A stretch of 64,000 nucleotides of DNA from Caulobacter sp. X (GCF_002742635.1 NZ_PEGF01000001.1:1736001-1800000); one strand, 5' to 3'. Positions 13,658 to 23,253 are shown, counted from the first letter of the stretch. Notes: generated by a model from the sequence alone, not told the origin. Numbers and translations: made by a program.

Positions 13658-16564
13658 ATGGCCGACGACGCCACGCCCGCCCGCGACTATCGCGAGACCG
13701 TCTTTCTTCCCGACACCCCGTTCCCGATGCGCGCGGGCCTGCCCAAGAAGGAGCCCGAGATTCTGGAGGGCTGGGCCGCCCTCTCGGAGAAGGGCCTCTA
13801 CGGCGCGGTGCGCGCCAAGCGCCAGGCCGCCGGCGCGCCCCTGTACGTCCTGCACGACGGCCCGCCCTACGCCAACGGCGCGATCCACATCGGCCACGCG
13901 CTGAACAAGATCCTCAAGGACTTCGTGGTCCGCAGCCGCTTCGCCCTCGGCTACGACGTCGACTACGTGCCCGGCTGGGACTGCCACGGCCTGCCGATCG
14001 AGTGGAAGATCGAGGAGAAGTTCCGCGCCCAAGGCCGCCGCAAGGACGAGGTCCCCGCCGAGGAGTTCCGCCGCGAGTGCCGCGCCTATGCCGGCGGCTG
14101 GATCGAGGCCCAGAAGACCGAGTTCCAGCGCCTGGGCGTGCTGGGCGACTGGTGGAACCGCTACGCCACCATGGACTTCTCGTCGGAAGCCACGATCGTC
14201 GCCGAGTTCCATAAGTTCCTGGCCACCGGCCAGCTCTATCGCGGCTCGAAGCCCGTGATGTGGAGCCCGGTCGAGCGCACGGCCCTGGCCGACGCCGAGA
14301 TCGAGTACCACGACCACGTCTCGCCCACGATCTGGGTGAAGTTCCCGGTCGTCGAGGGACCGGACGTGGCCGAGGGCGCCAAGCTGGTGATCTGGACCAC
14401 CACGCCGTGGACCATCCCCGCCAACCGCGCGGTCTCCTATAACCCCGACATCCCCTACGCCGTCTTCGAGGTGAAGGCGCTGGAGGAAGGCCTCGAGTTT
14501 GAGCCCTGGGCCAAGCCGGGCGATCGCCTGATCGTGGCCGAGAAGCTGGCGGGCGACGTCTTCAAGGCCGCCAAGGTCGCCACCTTCGAGAAGGTCGACA
14601 GCGTCGACTGCGAAGGCATGGTGCTGGCCCACCCGCTGGCCGACCTCGACAGCCACTACGGCTTCGCGGTGCCGATGCTGGCCGGCGACCACGTGACCGA
14701 CGACGCCGGTACGGGCTTCGTCCACACCGCCCCGGGCCACGGCGCCGACGACTACCAGGTCTGGCTGGCCCACGGTCATCGCGAGATCCCCGACACCGTC
14801 GACCCGGACGGCGCCTACTATCCGCATGTGGCGCTGTTCGCGGGCCTCAAGGTCCTCGAGACCGAAGGCAAGAAGGTCGGCAAGTTCGGGCCGGCCAACG
14901 GCGCGGTCATGGAAAAGCTGATCGAGGCCGGCAACCTCTTGGCGCGCGGCCGCGTCGAGCACAGCTATCCGCACAGCTGGCGCTCCAAGGCCCCGGTGAT
15001 CTTCCGCAACACCCCGCAGTGGTTCATCCGCATGGACCACGCCGTGGACTCGCTGGGCGGCAAGACCCTGCGCGAGGTCGCCGTGCAGGCCATCGCCGAC
15101 ACGGCCTTCCACCCCGACGCCGGCCGCAACCGCATCGGCGCCATGGTGGAGACGCGTCCTGACTGGCTGATCAGCCGCCAGCGCAACTGGGGCACGCCGC
15201 TGGCCATGTTCGTGGACAAGCACACCGGCCACCCGCTGAACGACCCCGAGGTGAACGCCCGGATCCTGGCGGCCATCCGCGAGGGCGGCGCCGACGCCTG
15301 GTTCACCCGTCCCGACGCCGACTTCCTGGGCGCCCACGACCCGGCCCAGTACGAGAAGATCACCGACATCCTCGATGTCTGGTTCGACAGTGGCTGCACC
15401 CACGCCTTCACGATCGAGGGCCGCGCCGACAGCCACTGGCCGGCCGACCTCTATCTGGAAGGCTCCGACCAGCACCGCGGCTGGTTCCAGTCCAGCTTGC
15501 TCGAAGGCTCCGGCACCCGCGGCCGCGCGCCCTACAAGGCCGTCCTGACCCATGGCTTCACCATGGACGAGAACGGCGAGAAGATGTCCAAGTCCAAGGG
15601 CAACACGGTCGAGCCGCAGGCGATCACCAAGGAGTCCGGCGCGGAAATCCTGCGCCTGTGGGCCGCCATGGTCGACTATTCGGAGGACCAGCGGATCGGC
15701 AAGACGATCCTGGCCACCACGACCGACGCCTATCGCAAGCTGCGCAACACCATGCGCTACCTGCTGGGCGCCCTGGCCGGCTTCGACGAGGCCGAGCGCG
15801 TCACCGACTACGCCGACTTCCCGCCGCTGGAGAAGTACATCCTGCACCGCCTGTGGGAGCTGGATGGCCAGGTGCGCGAGGCCTATGAGAGCTACCGCTT
15901 CAGCGACGTGATCCGGCCGCTGATCGAGTTCTGCCAGGGGGATCTCTCGGCCCTCTATTTCGACGTCCGCCGCGACAGCCTCTATTGCGACCGCCCCGAC
16001 GCCCTGAAGCGCCGCGCCTATCGCACGGTGCTGGACTACGTGTTCGACCGCCTGACCATCTGGCTGGCCCCGCTGGCCAGCTTCACGATGGAAGAGGCCT
16101 GGACCACCCGCTTCCCCGAGGCCGGTCCGGTCGCGCTGCGGGTGATCCCGGCGCGGGTCGACGCCTGGCGCAACGACGCCGAAGCCGCCCGCTGGGCCAA
16201 GGTCGAGAAGGTCACCTCGGTGGTGACCGGCGCCCTGGAAGTCGAACGCCGCGAAAAGCGCATCGGTTCGGCCCTGGAAGCCGCGCCGGTGGTGCACGTC
16301 GCCGACGCCGACCTGCTGGCCGCCTTCGAAGGCCTGGACGCCGCCGAAGTCTTCCGCACCAGCGGCGCCACCCTGGTCGCCGGCGACGCGGGCGCGTTCC
16401 GCGTCGACGAGGTCAAGGGCGTGTCGGTGGATCCCAAGCTCGCCGAGGGCCAGAAGTGCGCCCGCTCGTGGCGGATCCTGCCGGAGGTGGGAACCGATCC
16501 GCGCTATCCGGAGCTTAGCCTTCGCGACGCCGACGCCGTGGCCCACTGGGACGCGACGCACTAA
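13658..16564 (+). CDS. ileS: Isoleucyl-tRNA synthetase
   Basis: Class I aminoacyl-tRNA synthetase that charges tRNA-Ile, 968 residues. HIGH lies at residues 77-80 (AIHIGHALNKILKDF) and KMSKS at 642-646 (GEKMSKSKGN). The editing domain lies between, with WTTTPWTIPANRAV and GTGFVHTAPGHGADDY. The C-terminus ends KCARSWRILPEV...LSLRDADAV, where the zinc-finger Cys residues of E. coli IleS are mostly replaced (KCARS, LSLRD), so that zinc site appears lost. ATG 13658 gives the family start; the ribosome binding site is weak. It heads an apparent ileS-lspA-bamF cluster and has a promoter, leader frame and hairpin upstream. Confidence 0.97.
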   Translation: MADDATPARDYRETVFLPDTPFPMRAGLPKKEPEILEGWAALSEKGLYGAVRAKRQAAGAPLYVLHDGPPYANGAIHIGHALNKILKDFVVRSRFALGYDVDYVPGWDCHGLPIEWKIEEKFRAQGRRKDEVPAEEFRRECRAYAGGWIEAQKTEFQRLGVLGDWWNRYATMDFSSEATIVAEFHKFLATGQLYRGSKPVMWSPVERTALADAEIEYHDHVSPTIWVKFPVVEGPDVAEGAKLVIWTTTPWTIPANRAVSYNPDIPYAVFEVKALEEGLEFEPWAKPGDRLIVAEKLAGDVFKAAKVATFEKVDSVDCEGMVLAHPLADLDSHYGFAVPMLAGDHVTDDAGTGFVHTAPGHGADDYQVWLAHGHREIPDTVDPDGAYYPHVALFAGLKVLETEGKKVGKFGPANGAVMEKLIEAGNLLARGRVEHSYPHSWRSKAPVIFRNTPQWFIRMDHAVDSLGGKTLREVAVQAIADTAFHPDAGRNRIGAMVETRPDWLISRQRNWGTPLAMFVDKHTGHPLNDPEVNARILAAIREGGADAWFTRPDADFLGAHDPAQYEKITDILDVWFDSGCTHAFTIEGRADSHWPADLYLEGSDQHRGWFQSSLLEGSGTRGRAPYKAVLTHGFTMDENGEKMSKSKGNTVEPQAITKESGAEILRLWAAMVDYSEDQRIGKTILATTTDAYRKLRNTMRYLLGALAGFDEAERVTDYADFPPLEKYILHRLWELDGQVREAYESYRFSDVIRPLIEFCQGDLSALYFDVRRDSLYCDRPDALKRRAYRTVLDYVFDRLTIWLAPLASFTMEEAWTTRFPEAGPVALRVIPARVDAWRNDAEAARWAKVEKVTSVVTGALEVERREKRIGSALEAAPVVHVADADLLAAFEGLDAAEVFRTSGATLVAGDAGAFRVDEVKGVSVDPKLAEGQKCARSWRILPEVGTDPRYPELSLRDADAVAHWDATH

Positions 16565-16682
16565 AATCCCCCTCTCCCACGGGGAGAGGGGCAGGGGTGA
16601 GGGGATAAGCCGTCGGCGGCCGTAACCCCTCACCTCCCGCCGCCTTCGCGGCGGGTCCCTCCTCTCCCAAGGGAGAGGATTT
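16565..16682. repeat. Composite palindromic intergenic repeat, type C
   Basis: Outer arms begin AATCCCCCTCTCCC and end GGGAGAGGATT. Inner parts are GGGTGAGGGGATAAGC and AACCCCTCACC, with a CCCGCCGCCTTCGCGGCGGG hairpin. A related element lies at 17964. It fills the gap between ileS and lspA, which would separate their transcripts or be carried in the mRNA. Confidence 0.75.
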
Positions 16683-16701
16683 CGAGAAGGGGACGACGCG
16701 C

Positions 16702-17199
16702 TTGAAAATCACCCGCCTCGGCTGGACCGCCTACGCCGTCGCCGCCGCCGTCCTGGTGCTGGACCAGCTGTCCAAGCTCTGGATCCTGGGCTTCCTGGGC
16801 CGCGAGCAGGGGGCGAGCGTCCCGCTGCTGGGCCCGCTGCACCTGACCATGGTCCACAACTACGGCATGAGCTTTGGCCTGCTGAAGAACAGCGACTGGG
16901 GCCGCTGGCTGCTGATCGGCTTCTCGATCGTGGTGGTGATCGCCCTGGTCGTCTGGGCGCGGAAGGCCAAGAAGCTGCTGCCGGCCCTGGGCATCGGCAT
17001 GATCATCGGCGGCGCGATCGGCAACAACCTGATCGACCGGGTGATGTACGGCTATGTCGTCGACTTCATCGACGTCTCGCGGTTCTATTTCCCCTGGGTG
17101 TTCAACGTCGCCGACTCGGGGATCTCGATCGGGGTGGCGCTGCTGCTGCTGGACAGCTTCCTGTCCGAAGAGAGCAAACTGTCGCATCAGACCGAGTAG
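16702..17199 (+). CDS. lspA: Lipoprotein signal peptidase (signal peptidase II)
   Basis: Inner-membrane aspartic protease that removes signal peptides from diacylglyceryl-modified prolipoproteins. The 165 residues have four membrane helices. The catalytic Asp residues lie in GNNLIDRVMYGYVVDFID and FNVADSGI, and HNYGMSFGLL matches the conserved HN-GAAFG region with some change. The only fitting start is TTG 16702, with AAGGGGA upstream. It lies between ileS and a lipoprotein gene (bamF), an order kept in many proteobacteria for ileS-lspA. Confidence 0.95.
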   Translation: MKITRLGWTAYAVAAAVLVLDQLSKLWILGFLGREQGASVPLLGPLHLTMVHNYGMSFGLLKNSDWGRWLLIGFSIVVVIALVVWARKAKKLLPALGIGMIIGGAIGNNLIDRVMYGYVVDFIDVSRFYFPWVFNVADSGISIGVALLLLDSFLSEESKLSHQTE

Positions 17200-17312
17200 T
17201 TTTGGCCGATTGCCGCCGCAATCGCGTGGGACATTGGCGCCCGCGCGAGGATGTCGTATCGAGAGCGTCCGAATTTTTGGGCCGGGGGTCGGCTCTGCTG
17301 GAGCATGGTTTG

Positions 17313-17882
17313 ATGAGTTTCAAACGGGTCGCCGCTGTTAGCGCCCTGACCGTCGTGGCCGCGATCGGCCTGGCCGGCTGCACCTCGACCAAGAAGGCCC
17401 TGGGGATGGACAAGGTCGTTCCCGACGAATTCCGCGTGGTCAGCAAGGCCCCGCTGGTGGTTCCGCCCGACTATTCGCTGCGTCCGCCGGCGCCCGGCGA
17501 GCCGCGCCCGCAAGAGCTGCAGCCCGAAAGCGCGGCCCGCGCCGCCCTGATCGGCCAGAGCAACGCCGCCGGCCGCTCGGAAGGCGAGAAGCTGCTGGTC
17601 GCCCGCGCCGGCTCGGACAAGGCCGATCCTCTGATCCGCTTCGTCGTCGACGACGAGACCGGCGACCTGGCCCACAAGGACGAGAGCTTCGCCAGCAAGG
17701 TGATGTTCTGGAAGAAGGGTCAGAAGACCACCAACGTGACGACGGCCGCCGAAGCCGGCGCCAACGCCCCGATGGAAGTCGACGCCGCCGCCGAAGAGGC
17801 CCGCCTCAAGAAGCTGGTCGGTACGGGCGGCGTGGTCATCAGCCGCGAGAAGAAGGGCGGCATCAAGCTGCCGGGCCTGTAA
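17313..17882 (+). CDS. bamF: DUF3035 lipoprotein, BAM-complex subunit BamF
   Basis: Outer-membrane lipoprotein of 189 residues. The signal peptide MSFKRVAAVSALTVVAAIGLAGC ends in a lipobox LAGC, so the mature protein begins at Cys23. The conserved DUF3035 block follows: KVVPDEFRVVSKAPLVVPPD and SLRPPAPGEPRPQEL. In Caulobacter this family was identified as BamF, an alphaproteobacterial subunit of the outer-membrane protein assembly machine. The ATG at 17313 is chosen because it starts the signal peptide. A strong terminator follows, and lspA, which processes such proteins, lies directly upstream. Confidence 0.85.
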   Translation: MSFKRVAAVSALTVVAAIGLAGCTSTKKALGMDKVVPDEFRVVSKAPLVVPPDYSLRPPAPGEPRPQELQPESAARAALIGQSNAAGRSEGEKLLVARAGSDKADPLIRFVVDDETGDLAHKDESFASKVMFWKKGQKTTNVTTAAEAGANAPMEVDAAAEEARLKKLVGTGGVVISREKKGGIKLPGL

Positions 17883-17911
17883 GGCCGGACATCTCCGCCG
17901 AGAGATTCGAG

Positions 17912-17949
17912 ACGGCCCGGAGCTTCGGTTCCGGGCCGTTTTGTTTTGG
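17912..17949 (+). terminator. Rho-independent terminator after bamF
   Basis: Stem ACGGCCCGGA with TCCGGGCCGT around a short loop containing GCTTCGGT, followed by TTTGTTTT. Confidence 0.9.
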
Positions 17950-17963
17950 GAAGCCGCCACCGG

Positions 17964-18165
17964 AATCCCTCTCTTTGGAGAGAGGGAGGGGCCCGCGCCG
18001 CAGGCGTGGGAGGGTGAGTGGATACGAGGCCAGCCGAGAGGCTCGTTCTGGCGACAGTTGGTCGGTAGCGGCGCGACTGAACATCAGAGCGTTACTCTGA
18101 GAGGGTGACCACTCACCCTCCCATGCTCCGCATGGGCCCCTCCCTCTCTCTAAGAGAGAGGGATT
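17964..18165. repeat. Long composite palindromic intergenic repeat, type C
   Basis: About 200 bp. Outer arms AATCCCTCTCT..AGAGAGGG and CCCTCTCT..AGAGAGGGATT; inner GGGAGGGTGAGTGG pairs with CCACTCACCCTCCC. The unpaired centre (about 18030-18100) has no recognisable gene. It separates the convergent bamF and TraB/GumN genes. Confidence 0.75.
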
Positions 18166-18173
18166 CTGACTCC

Positions 18174-19118
18174 CTACCCCTCTCCCGGCGTCCGGACCGT
18201 GATCCCGCGCGCTCGCAGCTTGTCCAGCACGCCGTTCTCGGCGACCAGCGCCCGCAAGGGGAAGTAGGCGACCGCGTGGCCCGGGGTCTTGAGCAAGTCC
18301 GTCAGGGCCTGGACCTCGTCGTCGACCAACTGGCGCTTGAGATCGGCGACGCCGGGCATCAGCAGTTCGCAGCGTTCGGCGCTGCGCGGTCCGGCCAGGG
18401 CGTCCTTGACCCGGCCCTGGGCCCAGGCGTCGGCGGCGGCTCGGATGGGCGCCGGCCCGGCCTCCGTCGCGTCGAGCGTTTCGGACAGGCAGGTCAGCCC
18501 CGCTTCCTCGCTATGCTCGCGCACCAGCGCCTTCAGCATCGGCATGGCCTTGTGGACCGCCGCCGGCCGCGTCTTCACGCGCTGCTTGCGCGCCACGTCC
18601 TTGATGGTCTTGTCGGGTTGCGCGGTCTGGAGCTGGGCCTGGCTGTTGGCCTTGCCGTTCAGCTGCAGGGCGACGAAGAGCGGCTTCCACTTGCGCCATT
18701 CGCCGGCGTTCTTCGGATCGACGCCGCTCCAGGCGCGCTGGGTGCGCGCGGCCAGCGCGGGGGACCGCCCGGTCCAGTCGCCGTCGTCCTTGAGGTTGCC
18801 CCGCAACCTCAGCAGGGCCGGGATGTCGCCCAGCCCCGCGCGCCACTCCGGCGGCGTCAAAAGCACCGAGGCGCCGTCCAGCCGGCGCTCCAGCACCGAC
18901 CTGTCCCAGGCCATGCCCTTGGGCAGGGCGCTGGGCGTCCCCATCACATAGATCGTGGTGTCGCCGTCCGACACGCGCCACCAGGCCGGCCCCGGCAGCT
19001 TGGCGCTGACCACCAGCGCCTCGACCACATTGGCCTGGGGGTCGTCGATCGCCTGGGCCCGCGCCGCGCCGCCCAGGGCCGTCGCGGCCAGCATCAGGCC
19101 TGCCAGGATCTTCCGCAT
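18174..19118 (-). CDS. TraB/GumN family protein, downstream copy
   Basis: Exported protein of 314 residues with signal peptide MRKILAGLMLAATALGGAARAQA. The TraB/GumN pattern follows (PGPAWWRVSDGDTTIYVMGTPSALPKGMAWD, spread over residues 43-73) and the end is ALVAENGVLDKLRARGI. The family resembles TIKI-type metalloproteases, but the usual GxxH of active members reads MGTP here, so catalysis is doubtful. It lies 58 bp downstream of a paralogue in the same orientation; both share the N-terminal ANxVEALxVxAxLPGPAWW block, so they arose by tandem duplication. Function unknown. Confidence 0.82.
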   Translation of the reverse strand: MRKILAGLMLAATALGGAARAQAIDDPQANVVEALVVSAKLPGPAWWRVSDGDTTIYVMGTPSALPKGMAWDRSVLERRLDGASVLLTPPEWRAGLGDIPALLRLRGNLKDDGDWTGRSPALAARTQRAWSGVDPKNAGEWRKWKPLFVALQLNGKANSQAQLQTAQPDKTIKDVARKQRVKTRPAAVHKAMPMLKALVREHSEEAGLTCLSETLDATEAGPAPIRAAADAWAQGRVKDALAGPRSAERCELLMPGVADLKRQLVDDEVQALTDLLKTPGHAVAYFPLRALVAENGVLDKLRARGITVRTPGEG

Positions 19119-19176
19119 CTCACCCCCTCCGTGTCCTGGCTCAACCCTGGCGAGACGGTGTGGCGGAAGCTTGGCC

Positions 19177-20190
19177 TTATTCGGGCGCTGTCACGGTGAA
19201 GCCCTTGGCGCGGAGGCGATCCAGGACGCCGCCTTCGGCCAGCAAAGAACGCAGCTCGATCACCGCCACGGCCTTGCCGGGCTTCTTCAGCGCCGAGGTG
19301 ATCGCGCCGACCGCGTCGTCCTGGCCCTCCTTGAACTGGCGGGCGATCCAGGGCGTCGAGGCCAGGCAGCGCTGGAAGCCGCGATCGGCCGAAACGACCT
19401 CGCGCACCTGACCCTCGGCCCATTGTTCGGCGGTCTCGCGGACGCTGGCCAGGCCGTTCTCGGCCTGCTTGAGACCAGCGTCCAGGCACAGCTCCTGCAG
19501 CGGCTGGGGCGCCTCGGCCAGCGACTTGACCATGCCGATCAGGTCGTAGTCGTCCAGCTTCTTGATCCGGGGCTGCGCCTTGAGGTCCTTGCTGTTGGCC
19601 AGGTCACGGATGTGCTTGGTCAGGTCGCCCACGGTGATCGAGACTCCGCCGCCCCGCTCGTTGGCGATGACGAAGCCCGCGAGCGCCGGTTTCATGTCGT
19701 CATGCTCGCTCAGCGGCTTGCCGCGCGCCTTGAGCTGCTTCTCCAGCCGGGCGCGCAGGTCGGGCGGCAGGGTGTCGCGCATCGGCTTGTCCATCATGAA
19801 CTGTTTGCCGCGTCCCGGGATCAGGGCCAGCAGGCTCAGGATCCGAACCTCCGGCTCCTGGCCGATGATCAGCACGTTGGCCCCGTCCAGCCGACGGCGC
19901 AGCACCGAGTCGTCGAAATCCAGCTTCTGCGGCGCGAAGGCGGGGACGCCCATCACATAGACGGTGGTGTCGCCGTCCGAGACCTTCCACCAGGCGGGCC
20001 CCGGCAGGCGGGCGTTGACGATCAGCGCCTCGACCAGGTTGGCCTGGCTGTCGACCGGCGTCAGGTCCACGGGCTTGGTCTGGTGGATCGAGACCTCGTT
20101 CTTGCCCTGGCCTTGGCCCTGCGCCATCGCCGAACCGCCGCACAACAACGAAAACGCCAGGCCGGCGGCGGCGAAACGGGTCAGGGTCAC
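19177..20190 (-). CDS. TraB/GumN family protein, upstream copy
   Basis: Exported protein of 337 residues. GTG 20190 starts the signal peptide VTLTRFAAAGLAFSLLCGGS with cleavage near AMAQG, and GAGGAA lies about ten bases upstream. A TTG further upstream (20289) is less likely. The body has LPGPAWWKVSDGDTTVYVMG, then VPAFAPQKLDFDDSVLRRRL, and ends SLLAEGGVLDRLRAKGFTV, closely matching the downstream paralogue. As there, the GxxH motif reads MGVP. It is divergent from mutL with a 140 bp gap. Function unknown. Confidence 0.82.
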   Translation of the reverse strand: MTLTRFAAAGLAFSLLCGGSAMAQGQGQGKNEVSIHQTKPVDLTPVDSQANLVEALIVNARLPGPAWWKVSDGDTTVYVMGVPAFAPQKLDFDDSVLRRRLDGANVLIIGQEPEVRILSLLALIPGRGKQFMMDKPMRDTLPPDLRARLEKQLKARGKPLSEHDDMKPALAGFVIANERGGGVSITVGDLTKHIRDLANSKDLKAQPRIKKLDDYDLIGMVKSLAEAPQPLQELCLDAGLKQAENGLASVRETAEQWAEGQVREVVSADRGFQRCLASTPWIARQFKEGQDDAVGAITSALKKPGKAVAVIELRSLLAEGGVLDRLRAKGFTVTAPE

Positions 20191-20330
20191 TATCTTCAGT
20201 TCCTCGAACGACGGCGGAATCGAGCTAAGGTTTTCGATCTCCATCTGGTTGGCCGATCGGCCTTCGTTCGGCAACTTAAGGAGTTGCAATGTCGGCGGTC
20301 TCGCCGGCGTGCTTCGTGAAAGTCCGCTTG

Positions 20331-22244
20331 ATGCCCATCCGCCGCCTGCCGCCCGAGACCGTCAACCGCATCGCCGCCGGCGAAGTGGTCGAGCGGCCGG
20401 CCAGCGCCATCAAGGAGCTGGTCGACAACGCCATCGACGCCGGCGCCACGCGGATCGAGGTCGAGGCTCATGGCGGCGGCCTGACCCGCATCCTGGTGGC
20501 CGACGACGGCTGCGGCCTGTCGGCCGAGGAGCTGCCGGTCGCCATCGAGCGCCACGCGACCTCCAAGCTGGCGCCCGACGCCGACGGCCTGTGGGACCTC
20601 TTGCGCATCCACACCATGGGCTTCCGGGGCGAGGCCCTGCCGTCGATCGGCTCGGTGGCGCGGCTGCAGATCAGCTCGCGCGCCAAGGGGCAGAAGGACG
20701 CCTTCTCGATCCTGGTCGAGGGCGGCCAGGTCGGCGAGGTCGCCCCCGCCGCCTTCCCCGGCCCGCACGGGGCGCGGATCGAGGTGCGGGACCTGTTCTA
20801 CGCCACGCCCGCCCGCCTGAAGTTCATGAAGTCCGAGCGCGCCGAGGCCCTGGCGATCACCGAAGAGATCAAGCGCCAGGCCATGGCCAACGAGAGCGTC
20901 GGCTTCTCGCTCGATATCGACGGCCGCCGGGTGCTGCGCCTGCCGCCCGAGCATCCGGGCCCGCAAGGGCGGCTGGCGCGCCTGGCCGCCGTGCTGGGTC
21001 GCGAGTTCCAGGAGAACGCCCTGGAGATCGACCAGACCCGTGACGGCGTGCGGTTGTCGGGCTTCGCGGGCCTGCCGACCTACAACCGGGGCAACGCCGC
21101 CCACCAGTACCTGTTCGTCAACGGCCGTCCCGTCCGCGACCGCCTGCTGCAAGGCGCCCTGCGCGCGGCCTATGCCGACTTCCTCGCGCGGGACCGTCAC
21201 CCGACGGCCGCGCTCTATGTCACGCTCGACCCGACCGAGGTCGACGTCAACGTCCACCCGGCCAAGGCCGAGGTGCGTTTCCGCGATCCGGCCCTGGTGC
21301 GCGGCCTGATCGTCGGGGCCCTGCGCCACGCCCTGGCCGGCGCCGGCCACCGCGCCTCGACCACCGTGGCGGCCCAGGCCCTGGACAGCATCCGCGCCCA
21401 GCAGAGCCCGTTCCCCGGCTATCAACCCCAGTACCAGCCCGGCCCGTCGGCCGCCGGCTTCTCGGCCTGGCGCGAAGGCGGCTGGACGCCGCCGACGCAG
21501 CGCCCGATGGACTTGCCGGGGCTGAGCGAGGTCTCCGCGCGGGTTGAGCCGAGCTATGGCGGCGAGCTGGCCGAGGTGGTGCGCGAGGCCTACGGAACCG
21601 TCGCCTTCAACGACCGTCCGCCTACGGACTATCAAGGCGCCGGGGCGCCCTTCGACCCGATCGACTACCCCCTTGGCGCGGCGCGGGCCCAGGTGCACGA
21701 GACCTACATCGTCGCCCAGACCCGCGACGGCATGGTCATCGTCGACCAGCACGCCGCCCACGAGCGTCTGGTCTACGAGCGGATGAAGGGCGAGATGGCG
21801 GCCGGCGGCGTGGCCCGCCAGACCTTGCTGCTGCCCGAGGTCGTCGACCTCGATCCGGCCGAGGCCGAGCGGGTGGTCGCCCGCGCCGAGGAGTTGGCCG
21901 CGCTCGGCCTCGTCATCGAGAGCTTCGGCCCCGGCGCGGTGCTGGTGCGCGAGACCCCCGCCCTGCTGGGCAAGACCGACGCCGCGGGCCTGATCCGCGA
22001 CATCGCCGACGACCTGGCCGAGAACGGCGCGGCCCTGGCCCTGAAGGAGCGGCTGGAAGAGGTCTGCTCGACCATGGCCTGCCACGGCAGCGTCCGCGCC
22101 GGTCGCCGCCTGAACGGCGCCGAGATGAACGCCCTGCTGCGCGAGATGGAGGCCACGCCCCACTCGGGCCAGTGCAACCACGGCCGCCCGACCTATGTCG
22201 AACTGAAGCTGGCGGACATCGAGAAACTGTTCGGGCGGCGGTGA
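20331..22244 (+). CDS. mutL: DNA mismatch repair protein MutL
   Basis: Mismatch repair ATPase coupling MutS recognition to downstream nucleases. The GHKL ATPase motifs are present: [32 protein letters not shown] and [12 protein letters not shown]. The C-terminal dimerisation domain contains [13 protein letters not shown] and the last segment [21 protein letters not shown], ending in [11 protein letters not shown]. From ATG 20331 it has 637 residues and starts [12 protein letters not shown], the usual family start. An in-frame ATG 14 codons upstream (20289) has a far better ribosome binding site, AAGGAG five bases away, and may be the true start. A type A variant repeat follows. Confidence 0.96.
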   Translation: MPIRRLPPETVNRIAAGEVVERPASAIKELVDNAIDAGATRIEVEAHGGGLTRILVADDGCGLSAEELPVAIERHATSKLAPDADGLWDLLRIHTMGFRGEALPSIGSVARLQISSRAKGQKDAFSILVEGGQVGEVAPAAFPGPHGARIEVRDLFYATPARLKFMKSERAEALAITEEIKRQAMANESVGFSLDIDGRRVLRLPPEHPGPQGRLARLAAVLGREFQENALEIDQTRDGVRLSGFAGLPTYNRGNAAHQYLFVNGRPVRDRLLQGALRAAYADFLARDRHPTAALYVTLDPTEVDVNVHPAKAEVRFRDPALVRGLIVGALRHALAGAGHRASTTVAAQALDSIRAQQSPFPGYQPQYQPGPSAAGFSAWREGGWTPPTQRPMDLPGLSEVSARVEPSYGGELAEVVREAYGTVAFNDRPPTDYQGAGAPFDPIDYPLGAARAQVHETYIVAQTRDGMVIVDQHAAHERLVYERMKGEMAAGGVARQTLLLPEVVDLDPAEAERVVARAEELAALGLVIESFGPGAVLVRETPALLGKTDAAGLIRDIADDLAENGAALALKERLEEVCSTMACHGSVRAGRRLNGAEMNALLREMEATPHSGQCNHGRPTYVELKLADIEKLFGRR

Positions 22245-22249
22245 GACTG

Positions 22250-22377
22250 GCGCCCCCCTCCGTCTCGTCGCTTCGCGCCGGTCCACCTCCCCCGCTTCGC
22301 GAGGGAGGATGGTTATCCTCCTCACCCGTGAAACGGGGAAGTGGCGCGCGGTGAAACCGCGTGACGGAGGGGGCGCT
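22250..22377. repeat. Composite palindromic intergenic repeat, type A variant
   Basis: Outer arms GCGCCCCCTCCGTC and GACGGAGGGGGCGC; inner CCTCCCCCGCTTCGCGAGGGAGG and a second hairpin around GTGAAACGGGGAAGTGG. It is related to, but clearly diverged from, the elements at 10232, 13379 and 50177. It lies between the convergent mutL and MerR-type genes. Confidence 0.7.
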
Positions 22378-22379
22378 CT

Positions 22380-23153
22380 TCAGGCCCCTCGTCCCTCCGC
22401 GAACACGCGCATCGCTTCGGCGAAATACTCCGTCAGCCCCGGCGCGATCGCCTCGTAGCGGGCGGTGAACTCAGGGTTCTCCTGGTAGAGGTGACCCAGG
22501 CCCTTGAAGGCGTCGGGCGTCGGCTCGCGGTTCCAGGAGCGGCCGACCCAGGCCCAGTGGCGGCGCATGATCGTCGTCACCGGCTCGCTGTCGACCGGCA
22601 GACCCTGCTTCAAGGCCTTGGCCAGATCGTGCTCGATCGCCTTGGCCTCCTCCTGGAAGTGGGACCAGTCCTTCTTGCCCCAGGTCGTCATGCCGGCCTT
22701 GGCGTCGGCGATCCGCTGGGCGGCCTCGTCGCCGTAGTGCTCGACCAGCCAGGCCTCATGCTCGGCCTGCTTCTTGGGGTCGAAGCCTTCGAAAAGCATC
22801 TTGTCGTCCATCGTCTCGTCTCCTTCGAGGTTGGCGAGGGTCCGGTCGACGACGGTCACCAACTGAGCGTAGCGCTCGGCCTCGGCCGCCAGGCGAATCC
22901 GCTGGGCGCGGAGCGCGGCGGCGAGGTCGAAGCGCGGGTCGTCCAGCGCGGCCTGGATGTCCTTCAGCGGAGTCTCCAGGGCGCGGTGGAAGAGGATCTG
23001 CTGCAGGCGCAACAGGTCCTGGCGGTCGTAATAGCGATAGCCATTGGCCCCGACGGCGCGGGGTTTCAGCAAGCCGATGGCGTCGTAGTGGTGCAGCGCG
23101 CGCACCGAGACGCCGGACAGCTTGGCCATCTGCTTGACCGTGTAGACGCTCAA
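22380..23153 (-). CDS. MerR-family regulator with TipAS antibiotic-binding domain
   Basis: A 257-residue regulator. The N-terminal MerR helix-turn-helix is VKQMAKLSGVSVRALHHYDA with the wing GLLKPRAVGANGYRYY, followed by a long dimer helix to about residue 110. The C-terminal part, MLFEGFDPKKQAEHEAWLVE and WGRSW-like repeats to HLYQENPEFTARYEAI, is the TipAS fold that binds thiopeptides and other drugs in Streptomyces TipA. TTG 23153 is chosen because AAAGGA lies 11 bases upstream and MerR proteins start just there; the ATG at 23198 is the alternative. No transporter gene is adjacent, so the target is unclear. Confidence 0.85.
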   Translation of the reverse strand: MSVYTVKQMAKLSGVSVRALHHYDAIGLLKPRAVGANGYRYYDRQDLLRLQQILFHRALETPLKDIQAALDDPRFDLAAALRAQRIRLAAEAERYAQLVTVVDRTLANLEGDETMDDKMLFEGFDPKKQAEHEAWLVEHYGDEAAQRIADAKAGMTTWGKKDWSHFQEEAKAIEHDLAKALKQGLPVDSEPVTTIMRRHWAWVGRSWNREPTPDAFKGLGHLYQENPEFTARYEAIAPGLTEYFAEAMRVFAEGRGA

Positions 23154-23253
23154 CCTTGGTGTCCTTTCGTCGACCTTGCCTCTCGATGGCCAGGTCACTC
23201 AGGGATCACGCGGCGTGAGGGTCAAGCGCGCCGGAACAGAAAAATTCAGGCGG

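Noticed and set aside
13505..16633. Very long reverse-strand open frame opposite ileS
   Set aside because: It mirrors the codon pattern of ileS; its translation is low-complexity Gly/Ala/Val/Asp-rich with no family likeness. Such antisense frames are common in high-GC genomes.
20196..22325. Long reverse-strand open frame opposite mutL
   Set aside because: Same reason: an antisense shadow of a highly biased gene, without start signals or recognisable domains.
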